A stretch of DNA of 64,000 nt from positions 124,001 to 188,000 of the forward strand of contig JADGKB010000008.1 in the NCBI GenBank assembly GCA_027604185.1. The letters run 5' to 3'. The position numbers and the translations under genes were made by a program. Positions 62,919 through 64,000 of this stretch are shown piece by piece (position 1 is the first letter of the stretch; every line of letters begins with the position of its first letter). This stretch comes from Boothiomyces macroporosus (lineage: Eukaryota > Chytridiomycota > Chytridiomycetes > Rhizophydiales > Terramycetaceae). The notes below the pieces were generated by a model. The model searched no databases, was not told where the DNA came from, and saw only the letters and a program-made list of their open reading frames with translations.

Positions 62919-64000
62919 ATGAAGCAAGGAATGTAAGTAAAACACTAATCTGAGATCGAAAGAGGAAAGGGAAGAGACAGAGAGGATCGAGGCGTTCCTG
63001 AAAGAAGAGAAGAAGAAGTATCTGGCACTCTCTGCTGAGCCAAAGCTTTTGATTTTGGGGACTTCAGACTCTGGAAAATCAACGTTGCTAAAGCAACTGA
63101 AAATACTACATGGAAAAGGGTTCACCGAAGAAGAGCGATCCTCTGCAAAGCTGGAAATAAAAAAAGCCGTACTCAGTGCTTGCAACGCGCTGCTCAATGA
63201 GTGTGACGATCAATTGCAACAGGTTAGCATTCACTAATGCAGAATTATTTGGACCTTAGTTTTTATTGCACAAGCTTTATTGATTTGAATGAGCCATTTA
63301 CAAACTACGCGATTCGAAATATCCTGCAAATGTGGAAGGAACCACAGGTCATTGAAAAGTATAATCTATTGGTCGATAAGCTAATTCCTAGAACGACCGA
63401 AAGGTATTTGCATCTAATGTAGATTCATTGAAGAGGTGGAGAGGATTGGGGCTAGGGATTACCATCCAACAAACAATGATATTCTATTACTACGTACAGT
63501 TACGCAAACGGTATCAGATACAGTTTTTGAATTTTCCAAAGTTCGAATTCATTTTTACGATGTGAGTGGGCTACAGCACCACAGAAAACAATGGATAAGT
63601 TATTTTGAAGATGTGACAGCCATCTTGTTTGTAGTTGCTTTATCCTCATACGACCAAACGCTGATAGAGGATCCTTCTATAAACCGCATGGCGGATGCAA
63701 TTTCGCTCTTTGATCAAATCTCGAATCACCCGCTACTTGTCAAACCTGATATCATTCTATTCTTCAACAAAAAGGACATTTACGAAAAGAAAATACTAAA
63801 GTCGAATATTGTTAATTATTTCCCAGAGTATAAAGGTAAATGATATTAATGAAAGGAAAAGCGGGAAGTTTTTCACAAGGATATAGCTTCTTTGTAACAC
63901 ATTTCTAACAATAGAAAAAAACATTTATTGCCATACCTAAAGCTCAAAAGAAGACGCTCTATGTTCATCTTACCTGCTGTACCGACACGGAAACCATGAA
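62919..64000 (+). CDS. Atypical heterotrimeric G-protein alpha subunit (3' end beyond window)
   Basis: Six exons are visible; introns 62933-62954 (22 nt), 63223-63242 (20), 63404-63422 (19), 63836-63855 (20) and 63894-63914 (21). About 326 residues are present and the last exon runs off the edge after LTCCTDTETM, the TCAT guanine-specificity loop. P-loop LGTSDSGKSTLLKQLKILHG departs from GAGESGKST. Switch I keeps the catalytic Arg and Thr (LLLRTVTQTVSDT). Switch II reads DVSGLQHHRKQW against the usual DVGGQRSERKKW, so the catalytic Gln is Leu (codon 63571-63573). NKKD is intact. The N-terminus MKQGISKEERE lacks Gly2, so no N-myristoylation. Probably a GTPase-impaired G-alpha. Confidence 0.88.

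Noticed and set aside
1..64000. Reassignment of UGA to a sense codon
   Set aside because: Two in-frame TGAs looked suspicious, but at the shared C-terminus of the glycosyltransferases TGA stands where paralogues have TAA, so UGA is a stop.
1..64000. CRISPR arrays, prophage, insertion sequences or transposons
   Set aside because: No spaced direct repeats, transposase/integrase reading frames or terminal inverted repeats were seen; the window is ordinary eukaryotic nuclear DNA.

Overview
This window is eukaryotic nuclear DNA, AT-rich and gene-dense (about 38 protein genes in 64 kb, on both strands, often less than 100 bp apart). Zn2Cys6 and velvet transcription factors, a Rsc7-type chromatin subunit, CHO2 and an IQGAP-like RasGAP point to a fungus. 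Two giant ASH-domain (cilia/flagella-associated) proteins mean the organism builds a motile flagellum, so an early-diverging zoosporic fungus (chytrid, blastoclad, rozellid or aphelid grade) fits best; I cannot place it further. UGA is a normal stop: in four tandem glycosyltransferase paralogues the same terminal codon is TGA, TAA, TAA and TGA.

The most striking property is intron size. I resolved about 88 introns by reading-frame continuity and protein homology. Nearly all are 18-22 nt, modal 20, usually beginning GTA and carrying CTAAT/CTAAC/TTAAT a few nt before the final AG. Removing them makes almost every gene an exact multiple of three and rebuilds conserved motifs. Many real C-termini and small exons are therefore hidden from a plain ORF scan. 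Clear outliers are 73 nt (first intron of eS6), and 24 and 28 nt (velvet gene).

Layout. 1-4278: Zn2Cys6 factor (cut by the edge) and CTF4/WDHD1 with a CCAAT-bearing 24-nt tandem repeat upstream. 4537-8260: Spartan-like protease and a Rsc7-domain protein fused to PHD fingers. 8293-11074: three tandem LEA-like hydrophilic proteins sharing a C-terminal NPLxYLP-type motif, then DET1 head to head with the third, 45 bp between start codons. 12758-13869: empty. 13870-21254: velvet, F-box, isovaleryl-CoA dehydrogenase, an SxIF-repeat protein, CHO2. 21671-26966: ribosomal proteins eS6 and mL40, very small proteins, two UspA proteins. 27004-32386: CFAP74-like. 32570-37596: four tandem GT32-type glycosyltransferases. 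37607-44953: a third Usp, FAH, UNG, a basic Ser-rich protein, a CDADC1-like double deaminase, RsfS and a small protein. 45447-52955: HAS1, an unknown 134-aa protein, a 7TM protein, ARPC1, RasGAP. 53264-62725: a 3,098-residue ASH protein. 62919-end: an atypical G-alpha subunit.

Functionally this is a mixed housekeeping region. Replication and repair genes (CTF4, Spartan, UNG), amino-acid catabolism (IVD, FAH), mitochondrial translation (mL40, RsfS), ribosome biogenesis (eS6, HAS1), actin and Ras control (ARPC1, RasGAP) and flagellar central-apparatus genes sit beside lineage-specific stress-type proteins.
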